Below are positions 1-6,215 of a stretch of 8,648 nt of DNA, one piece after another. The notes below the pieces were generated by a model, which was given only the letters and a program-made list of their open reading frames with translations, made no database searches and had not been told where the DNA came from. This DNA is from an uncultured Clostridia bacterium (GTDB lineage: Bacteria > Bacillota_A > Clostridia > Christensenellales > Aristaeellaceae): NCBI GenBank assembly GCA_947166205.1, contig CAMVDI010000070.1:1-8648 (forward strand), read 5' to 3'. Numbering within the stretch: position 1 is the stretch's first letter; each line of letters starts with the position of its first letter. Position numbers and translations under genes: made by a program.

Positions 1-55
1 CGATGGTACCGATGTTTACATGCGGTTTTGTCCGCTCGTACTTTCCTTTCGCCAT
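1..55 (-). CDS. tuf: Elongation factor Tu, N-terminal end only
   Basis: EF-Tu is the GTPase that delivers aminoacyl-tRNA to the ribosome. Only the first 18 codons are in the window; they read MAKGKYERTKPHVNIGTI, the highly conserved start of bacterial EF-Tu, just before the GHVD/P-loop region. The gene runs off the left edge. The ATG is preceded by AAGGAGGAG about 7 nt upstream, an excellent Shine-Dalgarno sequence. No separate promoter is seen in the 68 bp between tRNA-Gly and tuf, so tuf is probably transcribed with the tRNA from the strong promoter at 241-269. Identity is near certain from the N-terminus; nothing can be said about the rest of the gene. Confidence 0.95.
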   Translation of the reverse strand, partial: MAKGKYERTKPHVNIGTI

Positions 56-123
56 GGGAATCTCCTCCTTTTTATGTCTCGCTCAAAAGCGAACGGTCTG
101 CTTCCGAGCCGCAGATGCGGAAA

Positions 124-197
124 TGGAGCAGGTGATGGGAATCGAACCCACGTGACCAGCTTGGGAAGCTGGAGCTCTGCCATTGAGCTACACCTGC
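124..197 (-). tRNA. tRNA-Gly (anticodon CCC)
   Basis: A complete cloverleaf reads on the minus strand. The acceptor stem GCAGGTG (197-191) pairs with CACCTGC (134-128), followed by discriminator T (127) and an encoded CCA (126-124). The D arm contains TAGCTCAATGGCAGAGC. The anticodon stem CCAGC/GCTGG encloses the 7-nt loop TTCCCAA with anticodon CCC, decoding GGG glycine codons. The T arm contains GGTTCGATTCC. It lies just upstream of tuf in the same direction, an arrangement also seen around tufB in other bacteria, and about 37 nt downstream of the predicted transcription start, so the primary transcript needs 5' processing. Confidence 0.97.
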
Positions 198-240
198 GCG
201 GCCCGCACCTCAAGCCCCTGAAGACCTGCGTACAAGGGGT

Positions 241-269
241 ATTTTATCCGGTTTTCCATTTCCTGTCAA
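241..269 (-). promoter_or_regulatory. Strong sigma-A-type promoter for tRNA-Gly-tuf
   Basis: On the minus strand a perfect -35 TTGACA (264-269) is separated by 17 bp from -10 TAAAAT (241-246, 5 of 6 consensus). Transcription should start near 234, upstream of tRNA-Gly. It lies after the terminator of the DUF3048 gene, so it begins a new transcription unit. A near-consensus promoter suits the high output expected of stable RNA and EF-Tu. Confidence 0.85.
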
Positions 270-286
270 GCCTTTTTCAGAACAGG

Positions 287-322
287 AAAAAAACATGCCG
301 CTCCCCGCCCGGGAGCGGCATG
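287..322 (-). terminator. Rho-independent terminator after the DUF3048 gene
   Basis: A perfect 12-bp stem, CATGCCGCTCCC (294-305) pairing with 311-322, has a 5-nt loop. On the minus strand it is followed at once by seven T residues (complement of the A run 287-293). It begins about 7 nt after the DUF3048 stop codon. It has all the hallmarks of an intrinsic terminator and separates that gene from the tRNA-Gly-tuf unit. Confidence 0.93.
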
Positions 323-328
323 GGTTCC

Positions 329-1441
329 TTACTCGTAGGACACTTCCAGATACTCGTCATAGATCACCGCGTAGGTCCGGCCCCGCTGCAGGGAAATCTC
401 CTTTCCCTCGGCGTCCAGCAGCACCAGCCGGGACAGCCGGCCGGCCCGGTACCAGGCGCCGGTGAAATGCTTTCCGTTCATGAAATACTCCGCCTGGCCG
501 CAGTACTTCAGGTGATTGTGGTAAAACGCGTAGTTCCCGTCCCATTCGATCCGGCTGCGCAGGATGACCACATTCCCGAAGTAAACCGGCTCCCCGGTCT
601 CCCGGTCCGTATAGATCCCGGTTTTGGATGTCCGGGTATATCCGTTCTCCCCCGTATAGGTGAAGGAGCAGGCGCTGACCGTGCTCTCCGGGGCGCCCTC
701 CGCGTCTTCCTTCTCCGGCTCCTCGATCTCGTCTTCCTCCACCCGGCTCAGAAAGCGCAGCCGGATCTCCGCCGCGTCGTCCCCCTCCGTCAGGGGCTCG
801 TCCGTGAACAGGAAGGGCCGCTTCTCAAACTTGACGCCCCGCTCCGCCAGCCTGGCGTGAATCTCGTCCAGGTGGGCGCTCAGGTTGTGGGGCTCCCCGA
901 CAAAATCCACCCGTTCCTTGTAGGACTTGGACAGCAGGTCAAAATAGCGGATGGGTTTGTTGAAATCCCAGTCATCCAGCCAGTAGGAAACGGTGATGTC
1001 CCGGGCATGGGTGGGGGGATAGCCGGCGAAAACGGGGGCCGCCTGGAAAAGGGTGGCGATGGGCAGCGTGGTCATCCGGGCGGAGCGTACGCCGCCGGCC
1101 TGGGCCGGGTACTCATTTCCATAGACCGCCACCAGCCGCGTTCCGCCGTCCCTGCGCTGGGGCACCTGGAAAATCCAGTCCGCGGCGGCCACTCCCCAGT
1201 GGGGATAGGTTTCCGGCGAATTGTCCAGCACAAGGGTCATGGGCGTATACGGTTCCTCCGAGGCCGGCAGCCCGGTCAGGGGATCCTCCCCCTCCGTGGC
1301 CGGGTGATTCTTCTCCACCGCGTCCATGACCTCCTGGCTGAGCTCCAACTCCATATCCGGCGTCACCAGGGTGGGTTCCGCGCAGGCCGCGCTCAGCATG
1401 CCCAGCATCAGGGCCAGCACCAGGGCAATTCCCTTCTTCAT
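329..1441 (-). CDS. DUF3048 (YerB-like) exported protein
   Basis: This is a 370-residue exported protein of the DUF3048 family (B. subtilis YerB relatives), probably acting outside the membrane; its molecular role is not established. The N-terminus MKKGIALVLALMLGMLSAAC is a signal peptide with Cys20 at a lipobox-like site. The -3 residue is Ser rather than Leu, so either lipoprotein processing or ordinary cleavage is possible. Family hallmarks are DPLTGLP (about 53-59), GGVRSAR (about 117-122) and the C-terminal domain with NGKHFTGAW, DAEGKEI and RGRTYAVI. A strongly acidic insertion (about 234-252, rich in Glu and Asp) lies between the two domains. An upstream in-frame ATG at 1450 directly abuts GGAGGA, leaving no spacing; the ATG at 1441 has about 9 nt spacing and gives the cleaner MKK signal peptide, so 1441 is preferred. 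The gene has its own promoter and terminator and is probably monocistronic. Confidence 0.88.
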   Translation of the reverse strand: MKKGIALVLALMLGMLSAACAEPTLVTPDMELELSQEVMDAVEKNHPATEGEDPLTGLPASEEPYTPMTLVLDNSPETYPHWGVAAADWIFQVPQRRDGGTRLVAVYGNEYPAQAGGVRSARMTTLPIATLFQAAPVFAGYPPTHARDITVSYWLDDWDFNKPIRYFDLLSKSYKERVDFVGEPHNLSAHLDEIHARLAERGVKFEKRPFLFTDEPLTEGDDAAEIRLRFLSRVEEDEIEEPEKEDAEGAPESTVSACSFTYTGENGYTRTSKTGIYTDRETGEPVYFGNVVILRSRIEWDGNYAFYHNHLKYCGQAEYFMNGKHFTGAWYRAGRLSRLVLLDAEGKEISLQRGRTYAVIYDEYLEVSYE

Positions 1442-1462
1442 CTTCTCCATTCCTCCGTGCCC

Positions 1463-1494
1463 TCCGCCCCGCGGCGGAAAAAAACATTCCGCCG
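1463..1494 (-). promoter_or_regulatory. Two mutually exclusive hairpins in the DUF3048 leader
   Basis: In the roughly 100-nt leader, an 8-bp stem CGGCGGAA/TTCCGCCG (1487-1494 with 1472-1479, 7-nt U-rich loop) shares one arm with a second 6-bp hairpin TCCGCC/GGCGGA (1473-1478 with 1463-1468, 4-nt loop) that lies directly upstream of the Shine-Dalgarno sequence. Both cannot form at once. The U run sits in the loop rather than after the stem, so this is not a normal terminator. Any regulatory role is inference. Confidence 0.4.
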
Positions 1495-1546
1495 GACTCC
1501 CCGTTTTCCGGAAACAGGGCAGATTCGTTTTTCCAATTCAGGAGGG

Positions 1547-1575
1547 ATTATACCAGATTTTTCCCTTCCTGAAAA
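1547..1575 (-). promoter_or_regulatory. Extended -10 promoter for the DUF3048 gene
   Basis: On the minus strand a perfect TATAAT (1547-1552) is preceded by TGG, giving the extended -10 pattern TGnTATAAT. A -35 TTTTCA (1570-1575, 4 of 6 consensus) lies 17 bp upstream. The start should be near 1540, giving a leader of about 100 nt. The promoter begins only 25 bp after the clpC stop codon, and no terminator is visible between them, so some clpC transcripts may read through. Confidence 0.78.
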
Positions 1576-1599
1576 CCCTTTTTCGGACGATGGCATTCC

Positions 1600-4374
1600 T
1601 TACCGGAGCCGCGCCCCTTCGGGAAGGTCGGCCCGCCGCGTTTTTTTCTCCGCCGCCTCCGCCTTCTCCGTTTCCTCCTTCTTCGCTTTCGGCTCCCGGA
1701 TCACAATCTCGCCGCCCCGGACGCCCAGCCGGATCGGCTCGCCCAGGGTCGCCCTGCCTTCCAGCAGGGCTTCGCTCAGGGTATCCTCCACCCGGCGCTG
1801 AATCAGCCGGCGCAGCGGCCTGGCGCCGAATTTCGGATCGTATCCCTCCCGGGCCAGCAGATCCCGCACCTGTTTGTCCCAGGTCAGCCGGATATCCCTT
1901 TCCTTCAGTCTGGCCGCCACCTGCTGCAGCATCAGGCCGGCGATCTGCCGGATGTCCTCCTCGGTCAGGGCGTGGAAAACGATCAGCTCGTCCACCCGGT
2001 TGATGAATTCGGGCCTGAACAGGTCCTTCACTTCCTTCATCACCGCGTCCTTCATGGCGTCGTAGTCCCCCAGGCTCCGGGGACCCTCTGCGCCGAATCC
2101 CATGGCCCGGCTGGTCGCGATGGTGTGGGCCCCTGCGTTGGAGGTCATGACCACGATGGTATGCTGGAAGGAAACCACCCGGCCCGTATTGTCCGTGAGG
2201 CGCCCGTCCTCCAGAATCTGCAGCAGCATGTTGAACACATCCGGATGGGCTTTTTCCACCTCGTCCAGCAGCACGACACTGTAGGGCTTCCGCCGGACCG
2301 CCTCGGTCAGCTGGCCGCCCTCCTCGTATCCCACATAACCGGGGGGCGATCCCACCAGCCGGGATACGGTATGCTTCTCCATGTATTCGCTCATGTCCAG
2401 CCGGATCACCGCGTCCTCATCCCCGAACATGGCCTCGCCCAGGGCCCGGCATAGCTCCGTCTTGCCCACGCCGGTGGGTCCCAGGAAGATGAAGCTGCCG
2501 ATGGGGCGCTTCGGATCCTTCAGCCCGGCCCGCGCCCGGCGGATTGCCCTGGCTACGGCGGAGATGGCTTCGTCCTGTCCCACCATCCGATGATGCAGGG
2601 TCTCCTCCAGCTTCATCAGCTTATGGGCTTCCTTTTCCGTCATCTTCACCACCGGAATGCCCGTCCAAAGGGAAACCACCTGGGCGATGTCCTCCTCGGT
2701 CACCACGTCCCTGGCCGTGCTCTGGGCCTTGTTCCAGGCGCTGCGCTTCTTCTCGATCTCCCGGTTCAGGCTCTGCTCCTGATCCCGCAGGGCCGCCGCC
2801 TTCTCAAAATCCTGATGGGCGATGGCTTCCTTCTTCTCGATCCGGACGGCTTCCAGTTTCTTCTCCTGGTCCCGGACGTCCGGCGGCATGGTACAGGCCT
2901 GAATCCGGACCCGGCTGGCCGCCTCGTCCATCAGGTCCACCGCCTTGTCCGGCAGGAACCGGTCGGGAATGTACCGGTCCGACAGCCGGACCGCCGCCGC
3001 CAGCGCCTCGTCCGTGATCCGGACCTTATGATGCGCCTCGTAGCGGTCCCGCAGACCGTACAGGATGCTCAGGGCCTCCTCGGCGGTGGGCTCGCCCACG
3101 GTCACGGGCTGGAACCGTCTCTCCAGGGCGGTATCCTTCTCGATATGCTTCCGGTATTCCTCCAGCGTCGTGGCGCCGATGCACTGCATCTCCCCCCGGC
3201 TGAGGGCGGGCTTCAGCATATTCGCCGCGTCCAGGCTGCCTTCGCTGCTTCCGGCCCCGATGATGGTGTGCATTTCGTCCATGAAAAGCAGCACGTTTCC
3301 GGCCTTCTTCAGCTCGTCCATCACGTTCTTCAGCCGTTCCTCAAATTCGCCCCGGTATTTCGTGCCCGCCACCAGCGAACCCATATCCAGGCTGAGCACC
3401 CGCTTTCCGCTCAGCATGTCCGGCACGTTCCCCTGAACGATCCGCTGGGCCAGGCCTTCCACCACGGCGCTCTTTCCCACGCCGGGCTCCCCGATGAGCA
3501 CGGGGTTGTTCTTGGTGCGGCGGATCAGGATCTGGATGATCCGCTGAATTTCCGACTCCCGGCCGATCACCGGATCCAGCTCGTTCTTCTCCGCCGCCAG
3601 CGTCAGGTCCCGGCAGAAGCGGCTCAGGGCGGTCCGGTTCTGCTGTTCCTGCTCGCCGCCTCCGGCCCGGATCTGGGCCGCGAAGGGGATGAAGTTCGGG
3701 ATCCGGGGTTCGTTCTCTCCGGCGGAGGCGTTTTCCCGCATCTGCTGCAGCAGCTGCTCCCGGGCCGCGCTCAGATCGACCCCCGCCTTGCGCATCAGGG
3801 CCCCGGCCACGCCGTCGTCGCTGCCCAGCAGGGACAGCCAGAAATGTTCCACCGTCACATAGTTCTGTCCCAGCTTCTGGGATTCCAGCACGCTGGTCTC
3901 CAGCAGCTTCTTGGCTCTGGGGCTCAGCTCAACGCGCCCCTGCTGCTCCGGGGGCTGCGTGTTCTTCAGCTCCTCCCGGATCTCCTCCACAGCGCTTTCA
4001 AAGCTCATCCGGGAGGACACCGCGTCCGGTACGGAGGCGCCGGTCTTCAGCAGCGCCAGCAGGATATGCTCCGTGCCCACATAGGGCATCTGAAGATCCA
4101 TGGCGATCCGCTGGGCCAGCTGCAGCGTCTGCTGGGCTTTCTGGGTAAATCTTCCGAAAAGAGGCATGGAGAATTCCTTTCTGTTCCCGTTCCCGGGAAC
4201 GCTCTGCAGGGCGCCCAGCACGGTGCTGAGGATGCTCCGCAGGTTTCCTTTCATCAGATCCGTGTTCATCCGGCTCATGCAGTCCGCGCACAGATGCCGG
4301 GTTTTGCTCTCCTCTCCGGAGATCACGGAGATCGTAAAGTTCGCTTCCTTGTTATGACATTGCTCGCACAGCAT
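1600..4374 (-). CDS. clpC: McsA zinc finger fused to ClpC AAA+ unfoldase
   Basis: This 924-residue protein combines a McsA-like N-terminus with a full ClpC, the class I Clp/Hsp100 ATPase that unfolds cytoplasmic proteins and feeds them to ClpP. Residues 1-69 match the start of McsA: a zinc-finger pair C3-x2-C6 and C29-x2-C32, then a hydrophobic [13 protein letters not shown] segment. McsA's second zinc site and UVR domain are absent. ClpC proper begins at Met70 ([12 protein letters not shown]): two Clp-N repeats (about 72-215); D1 with Walker A GEPGVGKS (295-302), Walker B LLFMDE (362-367) and an Arg pair at 419-420; a UVR-like middle domain (about 500-545); D2 with Walker A GPTGVGKT (632-639), Walker B VVLLDE (700-705), Arg793 and sensor-2 GARPLRR (850-856). 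MGF at 758-760 is the expected ClpP-docking loop. A charged Lys/Glu/Ala tail (about 894-924) extends the C-terminus. It starts 34 bp after ctsR, with GAGGAG upstream. A second start at 4167 is possible. ClpC identity is certain; McsA homology rests on motif and position. Confidence 0.95.
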   Translation of the reverse strand: MLCEQCHNKEANFTISVISGEESKTRHLCADCMSRMNTDLMKGNLRSILSTVLGALQSVPGNGNRKEFSMPLFGRFTQKAQQTLQLAQRIAMDLQMPYVGTEHILLALLKTGASVPDAVSSRMSFESAVEEIREELKNTQPPEQQGRVELSPRAKKLLETSVLESQKLGQNYVTVEHFWLSLLGSDDGVAGALMRKAGVDLSAAREQLLQQMRENASAGENEPRIPNFIPFAAQIRAGGGEQEQQNRTALSRFCRDLTLAAEKNELDPVIGRESEIQRIIQILIRRTKNNPVLIGEPGVGKSAVVEGLAQRIVQGNVPDMLSGKRVLSLDMGSLVAGTKYRGEFEERLKNVMDELKKAGNVLLFMDEMHTIIGAGSSEGSLDAANMLKPALSRGEMQCIGATTLEEYRKHIEKDTALERRFQPVTVGEPTAEEALSILYGLRDRYEAHHKVRITDEALAAAVRLSDRYIPDRFLPDKAVDLMDEAASRVRIQACTMPPDVRDQEKKLEAVRIEKKEAIAHQDFEKAAALRDQEQSLNREIEKKRSAWNKAQSTARDVVTEEDIAQVVSLWTGIPVVKMTEKEAHKLMKLEETLHHRMVGQDEAISAVARAIRRARAGLKDPKRPIGSFIFLGPTGVGKTELCRALGEAMFGDEDAVIRLDMSEYMEKHTVSRLVGSPPGYVGYEEGGQLTEAVRRKPYSVVLLDEVEKAHPDVFNMLLQILEDGRLTDNTGRVVSFQHTIVVMTSNAGAHTIATSRAMGFGAEGPRSLGDYDAMKDAVMKEVKDLFRPEFINRVDELIVFHALTEEDIRQIAGLMLQQVAARLKERDIRLTWDKQVRDLLAREGYDPKFGARPLRRLIQRRVEDTLSEALLEGRATLGEPIRLGVRGGEIVIREPKAKKEETEKAEAAEKKTRRADLPEGARLR
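4165..4181 (-). promoter_or_regulatory. Internal ribosome binding site and ATG for the ClpC core
   Basis: Within the fused frame, GAAAGGA lies 7 nt before the ATG at 4165-4167 (codon 70). That ATG opens [12 protein letters not shown], exactly where ordinary ClpC proteins begin. Sequence and spacing are those of a normal Shine-Dalgarno site. Initiation here would yield a conventional 855-residue ClpC (1600-4167) alongside, or instead of, the zinc-finger fusion. The site may also be left over from a time when clpC was a separate gene. Its use is not shown by sequence alone. Confidence 0.65.
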
Positions 4375-4408
4375 CTGTTGATCATCTCCTCACGTCCGGG
4401 GCGCCGGC

Positions 4409-4879
4409 TCATCCGTTCTCCTTGTTGGCCAGCGCCAGAATCATGGCTTTCAGGGTTCTGGCCCGGATCGTTCCCTTCATCTCCGGGCTCAGGGGCACGG
4501 CCAGGGCCTTCGTGCTCAGGGCCGCCGCCATCAGCGAGGCTTCCCCCGCCGTCGCCATTCCGCTGTCCTTCAGATGCGCGATGATCCGGGCGGCCTCCTC
4601 CTCGCTCAGGGTGTCGCCGATCCGGTCCCGGACCAGATAAGCCATCTTCTGGGGCCCGGTTTCCATCACCCGCACGATCCGGATGTATCCTCCGCCCCCC
4701 CGGTGGCTCTCCGTCAGATAGCCCTGGGAAGGGGAAAACCGGGTCGCAAGCACATAGTTGATCTGGCTCGGGGCGCAGCCGAAATACTCCGCCAGCTCGT
4801 TTCTCCTCAGCTCCACCTCCGGGCTGTCCTCGCCCAGCATCTGCTTGATAAACTGCTCTATGGAATCGCTGATTCTCAT
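4409..4879 (-). CDS. ctsR: CtsR heat-shock repressor
   Basis: CtsR is the dimeric winged-helix repressor of class III heat-shock genes (clp and mcs genes) in low-GC Gram-positives and relatives. The 156-residue product has the family signature: MRISDSIEQFI at the N-terminus, the DNA-binding part ELRRNELAEYFGCAPSQINY (24-42), TRFSPSQGY, and the tetraglycine wing RGGGGYIRI (60-68), known in the family as the heat-sensing, DNA-contacting loop. The C-terminal half (about 75-156) is the helical dimerisation/McsB-binding domain. The frame is open up to an ATG at 4900, but that has no Shine-Dalgarno sequence, whereas GGGGAG (4889-4894) lies 9 nt before the ATG at 4879, where CtsR proteins normally start. 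It is first in the operon with the clpC fusion, behind a promoter carrying a CtsR box, so it should repress itself. No mcsB follows. Confidence 0.95.
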   Translation of the reverse strand: MRISDSIEQFIKQMLGEDSPEVELRRNELAEYFGCAPSQINYVLATRFSPSQGYLTESHRGGGGYIRIVRVMETGPQKMAYLVRDRIGDTLSEEEAARIIAHLKDSGMATAGEASLMAAALSTKALAVPLSPEMKGTIRARTLKAMILALANKENG

Positions 4880-4888
4880 TCCGATCAT

Positions 4889-4894
4889 CTCCCC
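4889..4894 (-). promoter_or_regulatory. ctsR ribosome binding site
   Basis: GGGGAG on the minus strand, 9 nt before the ATG at 4877-4879. It selects this start over the upstream in-frame ATG at 4898-4900, whose own upstream sequence (GTCCGTCCGGG) has no Shine-Dalgarno match. Confidence 0.75.
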
Positions 4895-4953
4895 TGTCAT
4901 CCCGGACGGACGCTTCCCGCTTCTTCCGTTCCCACAGCCATCCCGGCAGTCGG

Positions 4954-4970
4954 ATTGACTTTCTTTGACT
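4954..4970 (-). promoter_or_regulatory. CtsR operator (heptad direct repeat)
   Basis: On the minus strand AGTCAAA-GAA-AGTCAAT matches the known CtsR box RGTCAAANANRGTCAAA at 16 of 17 positions; only the last base differs. It begins 5 nt after the -10 element, so it covers the expected transcription start. Bound CtsR would block RNA polymerase there. It predicts autoregulated, heat-inducible expression of ctsR and the clpC fusion. Confidence 0.93.
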
Positions 4971-4975
4971 TACAG

Positions 4976-5004
4976 ATTGTATCATGTTTCGCCGTCCATT
5001 GCAA
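4976..5004 (-). promoter_or_regulatory. Promoter of the ctsR-clpC operon
   Basis: Minus-strand -35 TTGCAA (4999-5004, 4 of 6) and -10 TACAAT (4976-4981, 5 of 6) are separated by exactly 17 bp. The CtsR box lies immediately downstream. The leader from the start site to the ctsR ATG would be about 90 nt. Confidence 0.82.
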
Positions 5005-5217
5005 GCCATAATTCCGGGATTTGCGCGAAATCCGTTTCGAAGCCCCGCTCCGGCCGCCTGGGCGGGGATGCCAAACGGCCGCGCGGCCCCGATCCCGTCT
5101 CAGGATCAGCCCCGCAAGCAGGAAAAACGGCAGGCTGTTTCCGCTTGCCCATTTCAAAAACCGGAGCACCGGGTGGCTTTCGCATACGCGGACAGTTGGC
5201 TGGAAAGCGGCTTTGCT
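5005..5217 (-). other. Stretch without a recognisable gene
   Basis: No gene is recognised between the end of the dehydrogenase remnant and the ctsR promoter. The minus-strand frame continuing from the remnant stays open and includes a hydrophobic peptide followed by arginines (SLPFFLLAGLILRRDRGR, about 5080-5140). That could be a piece of another broken gene, but no family match is apparent and no start signal precedes it. The DNA is GC-rich with short inverted repeats such as CCGCC-TG-GGCGG near 5055, but no hairpin followed by a T run, so no terminator is called. Confidence 0.4.
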
Positions 5218-5319
5218 ATCAGCCCCTTCCCGGAGAAACGCGTCGGCAACGGCCCGGCCAATGCCGTGAGCCCCGCCGGTGATCACCGCTGTTTTGCCTG
5301 CAAAAATCCCTTGATTCAT
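5218..5319 (-). pseudogene. 5' remnant of a short-chain dehydrogenase/reductase
   Basis: The first 34 codons encode a typical SDR N-terminus: MNQGIFAGKTAVITGG, with the NAD(P)-binding glycine motif TGGAHGIG at residues 14-21 and the following helix up to REGAD. A full SDR is about 250 residues and would continue with the second Rossmann strand (the cofactor-specificity region) and a YxxxK active site. Instead the frame changes abruptly after Asp34 into sequence with no SDR character and then runs into the ctsR promoter. GGGG lies 9 nt upstream of the ATG, and the start is 24 bp after the hydrolase stop, so the intact gene was once third in the EFR1-hydrolase operon. The 3' part appears to have been lost by deletion or rearrangement. 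Confidence 0.8.
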
Positions 5320-5343
5320 TTCGTTATCCCCGCAAAGCTGGAT

Positions 5344-6141
5344 TTACTGATTGCAAAATGCCAGAACTCTATCGTAGAAATCCTTCGCTTCTTCATACGC
5401 GCCATGGCCAAGCCCCTCATAAACGTGCAGTTGGCTGCCGGCAATCCCTTCATGCAGTTCTTGCGCGGCAAAGTTTCCCACGGTATGATCGTCACTGCCG
5501 GCCAGGATGAGGGTGGGGCAGATGATTTTGTAAAGATCCTCCCGCGCATCGAACCGCAGGATGGCGTTGGCATTTTTCAGGAACCGATCATAGTCTCTGG
5601 GCTTGGTGAATCGGGCGATCAGCGGGAAGAACCGCCTGTTTTTCCGAAGGTAGGCTTCCGAGTACATCTTTTCAGCGGTATCCACCATCAAAGCCGTATG
5701 GTCTCCGCGCATCACCATGCCGATCCACCCAGTTACGGAATCCCGCACCACAGCATTCGCATTGGGAGCCGTGACCGCGAGGATCAGTTTCTTCACCATT
5801 TCCGGATGATCGATCGCAATATACTGCGCGATCATACCGCCCTGGGAAACACCCACGAGATATGACTGGTCGATCCCAAGGGTCTTCATGGCCCGCGCCT
5901 GATCAGCTGCCATATCCCTGATCGAATAGCCCTCCGGCATCTTGTTTTTACGGCTGAATATATATACGGAATAATCCCTGAAGAACTTTTTGTAGGGAGG
6001 CGAAAGGAGCAAGGCCTTCCCTTTTACTGTGGCCAGTCCATCCGAAAGCCCCGGCAGAACAACCAGCTTCTTTTTACCTGTGCCGAAGGAAACATAGTAC
6101 ATATCCGTATCGCCTATTGTTACGCAGCCGTTCTTTCCCAT
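5344..6141 (-). CDS. Alpha/beta hydrolase family protein
   Basis: This 265-residue cytoplasmic alpha/beta-fold hydrolase has no signal peptide. The nucleophile elbow GVSQGG places Ser at position 99; the acid is Asp217 or Asp218 in GSDDHTVG; the base is His246 in GLGHGAY. The oxyanion-hole region is probably LPGLSDG near residues 29-35. Length and motif spacing are normal for the family and no triad residue is missing. Substrate cannot be read from sequence; esterase, lipase-like or other C-X bond hydrolase activity is possible. The frame also has an upstream GTG at 6177, but it has no good Shine-Dalgarno sequence, while AGGGAG lies 9 nt before the ATG at 6141, so that start is preferred. It lies 74 bp downstream of the EFR1 gene and 24 bp upstream of the SDR remnant, suggesting one small metabolic operon. 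Confidence 0.85.
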   Translation of the reverse strand: MGKNGCVTIGDTDMYYVSFGTGKKKLVVLPGLSDGLATVKGKALLLSPPYKKFFRDYSVYIFSRKNKMPEGYSIRDMAADQARAMKTLGIDQSYLVGVSQGGMIAQYIAIDHPEMVKKLILAVTAPNANAVVRDSVTGWIGMVMRGDHTALMVDTAEKMYSEAYLRKNRRFFPLIARFTKPRDYDRFLKNANAILRFDAREDLYKIICPTLILAGSDDHTVGNFAAQELHEGIAGSQLHVYEGLGHGAYEEAKDFYDRVLAFCNQ

Positions 6142-6215
6142 GGCCTGACACTCCCTGTTTGATGTTTTCCGGTCCACCAGGACTCAAGCAATCTGACCGA
6201 CGTCGTCTTTCATGC

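Noticed and set aside
1472..1494. Hairpin as terminator for clpC
   Set aside because: On the minus strand the T run lies in the loop, not after the stem, and a promoter for the next gene lies between it and clpC.
20..1801. Long plus-strand open frame (593 codons) opposite tRNA-Gly, the DUF3048 gene and the clpC end
   Set aside because: It runs antisense through a tRNA, a terminator and two recognised genes, with no family features. High GC makes stop codons rare on the opposite strand.
2590..4584. Long plus-strand open frame (664 codons) opposite clpC and ctsR
   Set aside because: The product is low-complexity, rich in Leu, His and Gly, with no domain; it mirrors the strongly conserved clpC on the other strand.
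4323..5009. Minus-strand frame of 228 codons overlapping ctsR
   Set aside because: It overlaps the recognised CtsR in another frame, covers the CtsR operator and promoter, and its product is Arg/Gly/Pro-rich without family features.
4897..5319. 140-residue reading of the SDR frame as one intact protein
   Set aside because: Only the first 34 residues are SDR-like; the rest runs through the ctsR promoter and operator into the start of ctsR, so it is read-through of a broken gene.
6142..6177. GTG at 6177 as hydrolase start
   Set aside because: No Shine-Dalgarno sequence precedes it, and the extra 12 residues look unlike the family; the ATG at 6141 has AGGGAG at the right spacing.
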